In this document: positions 5,166-7,468 of the stretch, in pieces
How positions within the stretch are numbered: the stretch's first letter is position 1
How the letters are laid out: each line of letters starts with the position of its first letter
Assembly: GCA_900314165.1 (NCBI GenBank)
Contig: OMUE01000208.1
Span: 1 to 7,468 of the forward strand
Source of the DNA: an uncultured Acidaminococcus sp.
GTDB taxonomy: Bacteria > Bacillota_C > Negativicutes > Acidaminococcales > Acidaminococcaceae
Length of the DNA: 7,468 bases
Direction: 5' to 3'
Translations under genes and position numbers: made by a program
Notes under the pieces: model-generated
What the model saw: the letters and a program-made list of their open reading frames with translations, nothing else
Told to the model about the DNA's origin: nothing
The model's database searches: none

Positions 5166-5756
5166 CTTTAACAAGCAGGCAAACCTCACCCCCATCTCCC
5201 GGCTCCCCTGCTCCGACAGATGGATGCCGTCATAGGATAATTCCAAATGCCAGGGCCTTGTGTCTACAAAGCCCCAGCCATGTTGTTGGGCCAGCTCCTG
5301 GTAGGACTGTTGAAGTTGAGATATGGCTTCGCCCAGGTTTATGCCGTCATCGTCACACAGATCTAATGGTGGCGGCGTAAGGATAAGGAGACGGGCCTGG
5401 GAATCCTTCTGTTTCAGTAGTTCCTGCACCCTCAGGCACAACTGTTCCAGCCTGGAAGTAATGACAGCCGGATCCGGTTCCCGCATGCTCAACACATCAT
5501 TTGTTCCCAGCATGACGGCCACGTAGTCCAAGGGCATAGCTGCCTGCAGCTTCTGCAAAAAGTAATCCGATAAATACCCCTCCCCGGGAATCTTTCGCCC
5601 GTTCAGGCCGTCTTCTACCACCACCCATTGACTGCTGCCTAGGGTCTTCCGTAACACGTCTGGAAAGCGAAATTCCGGCCCATAGCGGCCTTTCAGCATG
5701 CCCCGTGGATCATACCCATCCGTATTGGAGGCGCCGTATAAGTAGATTTTGGGCAT
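5148..5756 (-). CDS. SGNH/GDSL-family hydrolase (esterase or lipase-like)
   Basis: This 202-residue protein has the four SGNH blocks in order. Block I is YGASNTDGY at 7-15 with nucleophile S10; the usual GDS is GAS here. Block II is GLNGR at 50-54 with G53. Block III is GTND at 84-87 with N86. Block V is DGIHLS at 176-181 with D176 and H179. The family hydrolyses ester or acetyl groups on lipids, carbohydrates or thioesters; the substrate cannot be assigned. The length suits the small cytoplasmic arylesterase-like members, and no signal peptide is visible. ATG 5756 follows AAAGGAG with 7-8 bases of spacing. The open frame continues upstream to 5858, but that extension translates a palindromic repeat and has no ribosome site. 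The last codons (KMIDDR and the stop) lie in a heptad repeat, so the C-terminus has probably been remodelled by repeat growth. No promoter or terminator was identified; it may be read through from yjiH. Confidence 0.85.
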   Translation of the reverse strand: MPKIYLYGASNTDGYDPRGMLKGRYGPEFRFPDVLRKTLGSSQWVVVEDGLNGRKIPGEGYLSDYFLQKLQAAMPLDYVAVMLGTNDVLSMREPDPAVITSRLEQLCLRVQELLKQKDSQARLLILTPPPLDLCDDDGINLGEAISQLQQSYQELAQQHGWGFVDTRPWHLELSYDGIHLSEQGSREMGVRFACLLKMIDDR

Positions 5757-5779
5757 AATGATACTCCTTTGAAAAAATA

Positions 5780-5855
5780 AACCCGCCACCAAGCTTCGCC
5801 TAGTCCCCCGCCCTTGAAAAGGGCGGGGAACCGTTGCTTGCAACGGTGGTGGGTT
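5780..5855. repeat. Composite palindromic element upstream of the SGNH gene
   Basis: The outer arms AACCCGCCACC 5780-5790 and GGTGGTGGGTT 5845-5855 pair with one mismatch. Inside are CCCCGCCCTT/AAGGGCGGGG and ACCGTTGC 5830-5837 with GCAACGGT 5840-5847. The central block is the same 24 bases as at 4962-4985. The CCACCAAGCTT stretch also occurs at 1700-1710 next to another palindrome. It separates yjiH from the SGNH gene and carries no clear promoter. Confidence 0.8.
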
Positions 5856-5856
5856 C

Positions 5857-5877
5857 ACTATTTACTGTTTACTCTAC
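5857..5877. repeat. Three-unit heptad array over the yjiH stop codon
   Basis: ACT recurs at 5857, 5864 and 5871 (units ACTATTT, ACTGTTT, ACTCTAC). The stop codon of the yjiH-like gene (5874-5876) lies inside the third unit. It is short, and would be dismissed alone, but the period and position match the other arrays. Confidence 0.6.
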
Positions 5878-7217
5878 TTCGTCACTACATCTGCAAAGCC
5901 CATAAGCATACCGATGGGGATGGTGATGACGATGGACAGGACCACACGTTCGAACCAGATGACGATGATATCCCGCATCTTCAGAGGGATATCCGTACCC
6001 ATGACGCAGGGGATACTGGCGGAGAAGAACAGGATTTCGGAAATACTGACGACTGCAATGACGAACTTCAACAGCATGGTGCCGCTGCTCTTCACCAAGA
6101 TAGCCGGCAGGAACATTTCCGGCAGGCACAGGGCTGCGGCCTTGCCGCCCAGCAGAGGCTGAGCCATGCCAAACACCTTGAAGAACGGATAGAACAAATA
6201 GCCAAACCAGTCGAACAACGGCGTGAATTCTGCCAGCCACAAGCCCAGCAGACCAACGGACGTAATAGAGGGAATAACCGCAAAAGCCATCTTCAGGCCG
6301 GCCAGCAGGTTATCTTTACATAAGGTCAGTACAGGAGGCTGAGCAGCAGCGGTTCTCAGGCCGATCTGCCAGGCCCGTTCGAAACGGGAGCCCGTCAGTT
6401 CCGGTTCTTCAGCCTTATGGCCGCCAAAGTACGTATCAGGAATGGATTTCAGAGGCCACAAGCGGGCTGTCAGAGCCGTAACGATGAAGGTCACGACCAT
6501 GGATACGAAGAAGTAGGCGGACCAGTGGTCCATCAGGCCCAGGGTCCGGGCAACCACCAGCAGAAACGTCATGGAAACCGTGGAGAACCCGGTAGCAATA
6601 ATAGCTGCTTCACGAGCTGTATACCGGTTATCCCGGTACACACCGTTCGTAATGATCAGAGCGATGGAATAGCTGCCTACGAAGGAGGCTACGGCGTCGA
6701 TTGCAGAACGGCCGGGAGTATGGAACAAGGGGCGCATGATCCGGTCAACCAGCACACCTATGAATTCCATCAGGCCATAAGAAGCCAGGAAAGCCAGGAA
6801 GGCAGAGCCGATAGGAATAACCAAGCCTACAGGGATGGCCAGCTTATTGAACAGGAAGGGTCCGATATCACCACGCCACAGCCAGGTGTTATCCTTCCAC
6901 AGGCCGAAGAACATAATCGTGCCGATGATAGCACCGCCGATCTTCGCAAAGGACATAATGGTCGTAATGGCATCCTTATGCCAGGTCTTCTTCACGAACG
7001 GCAGTACGGCACCAACGTACATAACGGCCAGGATGAAGATACGCACCAAAGGCATGGCGAATTTCTGCAGGCTCGTCACGATGAAGTCAACCGGCACACT
7101 TTTCAGTGCAGGATTGATCCATTCCAGCTTGAAGAAGAACATAAAGAGTCCGAACAAGCTGAAGCCGATAAATCGTGGCAAGGCATTCTGGGTGGATTCC
7201 GTTTTCTCGTTTGACAT
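5874..7217 (-). CDS. yjiH: YjiH-family membrane protein with nucleoside-recognition (Gate) domain
   Basis: This 447-residue polytopic membrane protein has about ten hydrophobic segments, for example near 15-32, 55-75, 90-106, 125-155, 176-190, 208-225, 233-252, 306-330, 365-400 and 418-443. It resembles the YjiH family of unknown transport or gating function. The Gate-type core is the segment PGRSAIDAVASFVGSYSIAL at 168-187, followed by ITNGVYRDNRYTAREAAIIA. A charged loop at about 262-300 splits two halves. In E. coli yjiH and yjiG are separate genes beside the isoaspartyl dipeptidase iadA; the single long protein here looks like both halves joined, as is common in Firmicutes. ATG 7217 is chosen because AAGGA lies about 10 bases upstream; a GTG at 7226 abuts that site. 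It has its own AT-rich upstream region with a dyad. The substrate is unknown; a link to amino-acid or peptide derivatives is suggested only by such neighbourhoods. Confidence 0.85.
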   Translation of the reverse strand: MSNEKTESTQNALPRFIGFSLFGLFMFFFKLEWINPALKSVPVDFIVTSLQKFAMPLVRIFILAVMYVGAVLPFVKKTWHKDAITTIMSFAKIGGAIIGTIMFFGLWKDNTWLWRGDIGPFLFNKLAIPVGLVIPIGSAFLAFLASYGLMEFIGVLVDRIMRPLFHTPGRSAIDAVASFVGSYSIALIITNGVYRDNRYTAREAAIIATGFSTVSMTFLLVVARTLGLMDHWSAYFFVSMVVTFIVTALTARLWPLKSIPDTYFGGHKAEEPELTGSRFERAWQIGLRTAAAQPPVLTLCKDNLLAGLKMAFAVIPSITSVGLLGLWLAEFTPLFDWFGYLFYPFFKVFGMAQPLLGGKAAALCLPEMFLPAILVKSSGTMLLKFVIAVVSISEILFFSASIPCVMGTDIPLKMRDIIVIWFERVVLSIVITIPIGMLMGFADVVTK

Positions 7218-7262
7218 GATGAACACTTCCTTCGATAAAATAGTATGATATAGTACTCTTAT

Positions 7263-7309
7263 ATTATAAAATACTTTACGGAATTTATGTTAAATTTGTA
7301 AATTTAACA
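7263..7309 (-). promoter_or_regulatory. Putative promoter and 22-base operator-like dyad of yjiH
   Basis: Arms TGTTAAATTT 7288-7297 and AAATTTAACA 7300-7309 are perfect complements with a two-base centre. On the minus strand TATAAT (7268-7263) is a consensus -10. TTAACA (7293-7288), one arm of the dyad, would be its -35 at a long 19-base spacing. A regulator bound to the dyad would cover the -35. A smaller palindrome ATAACAGTTAT lies at 7337-7347. Confidence 0.55.
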
Positions 7310-7368
7310 AAATAGTACATGAATAGTGTAATGAATATAACAGTTATCAACACACTCTGCCATCCTAC

Positions 7369-7404
7369 AAAAAAACTCCCGAACCAAATGGTTCGGGAGT
7401 TTTT
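7369..7404. terminator. Rho-independent terminator after rplL
   Basis: CTCCCGAACC 7376-7385 pairs with GGTTCGGGAG 7390-7399 around AAAT. A run of seven A (7369-7375) on one side and five T (7400-7404) on the other give a U-tract on either strand. On the minus strand it follows the rplL stop codon by about 20 bases. Confidence 0.93.
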
Positions 7405-7421
7405 AATGACACAAGTAGAAA

Positions 7422-7468
7422 TTATTTCAGTTCTACGGTAGCGCCAGCTTCTTCCAGTTTAGCTTTCA
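7422..7468 (-). CDS. rplL: Ribosomal protein L7/L12, C-terminal end
   Basis: The minus strand from the window edge reads KAKLEEAGATVELK and stops at TAA 7424-7422. This is the characteristic C-terminus of bacterial L7/L12, the stalk protein that recruits translation GTPases. Only 14 codons are visible, but the motif is highly conserved. A terminator follows immediately, and the next gene on the same strand is yjiH, not rpoB. Confidence 0.9.
   Translation of the reverse strand, partial: KAKLEEAGATVELK

Noticed and set aside
5757..5858. Longer N-terminus for the SGNH hydrolase
   Set aside because: The extension translates the palindromic repeat at 5780-5855, and AAAGGAG precedes ATG 5756.
6417..7214. 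265-codon plus-strand open frame opposite yjiH
   Set aside because: It is an antisense shadow: very polar, rich in Gln, Gly, Asn and His, as expected from reading a membrane protein backwards. No ribosome site supports it.

Overview
The window reads as chromosomal DNA of a low-to-mid GC anaerobe of the Firmicutes type. Its genes have strong AGGAGG-like ribosome binding sites, there is a T-box leader, and the ABC-transporter binding protein is a lipoprotein. The gene set and the dense palindromic and tandem intergenic repeats suggest a Negativicutes relative (Acidaminococcus or Phascolarctobacterium-like). That placement is an inference from style only; no marker gene is complete enough to fix it. 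Every gene except the first lies on the minus strand.

Layout, left to right. Positions 1-228 (+) hold the 3' end of a ketopantoate reductase gene, closed by a strong bidirectional hairpin. A heptanucleotide repeat array (264-366) separates it from a convergent M20-family amidohydrolase (373-1542, -). Upstream of that gene lies a MetNIQ-type amino-acid ABC importer: lipoprotein metQ (1741-2598), permease metI (2853-3515) and ATPase metN (3512-4537). The importer is preceded by a promoter and a T-box riboswitch (4584-4866). A repeat-rich gap (4867-5147) follows, then an SGNH hydrolase (5148-5756), a second repeat element, and a YjiH-type membrane protein with its own promoter region (5874-7217). 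The right edge holds a terminator and the last 14 codons of rplL (ribosomal protein L7/L12).

How the parts may work together. The importer and probably the amidohydrolase form one regulated nutrient-scavenging unit. Although the proteins look like a methionine importer, two features of the T-box point to tRNA-Cys (or another U73 tRNA) rather than tRNA-Met: the UGGA acceptor-pairing bulge, and UGC directly after the GAA of the specifier loop. The binding protein has also lost both asparagines that contact methionine in MetQ. A cysteine, cystine or sulfur-compound importer with a partner deacylase is therefore a better hypothesis than plain methionine uptake, though not proven.

The second theme is intergenic repeats. 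Period-7 tandem arrays abut or overlap the 3' ends of four genes, and one even supplies codons and the stop of the SGNH gene. A second family of short palindromes shares a CGTAGGGG end and has compensating stem changes. Together these fill nearly every gap longer than 100 bases.
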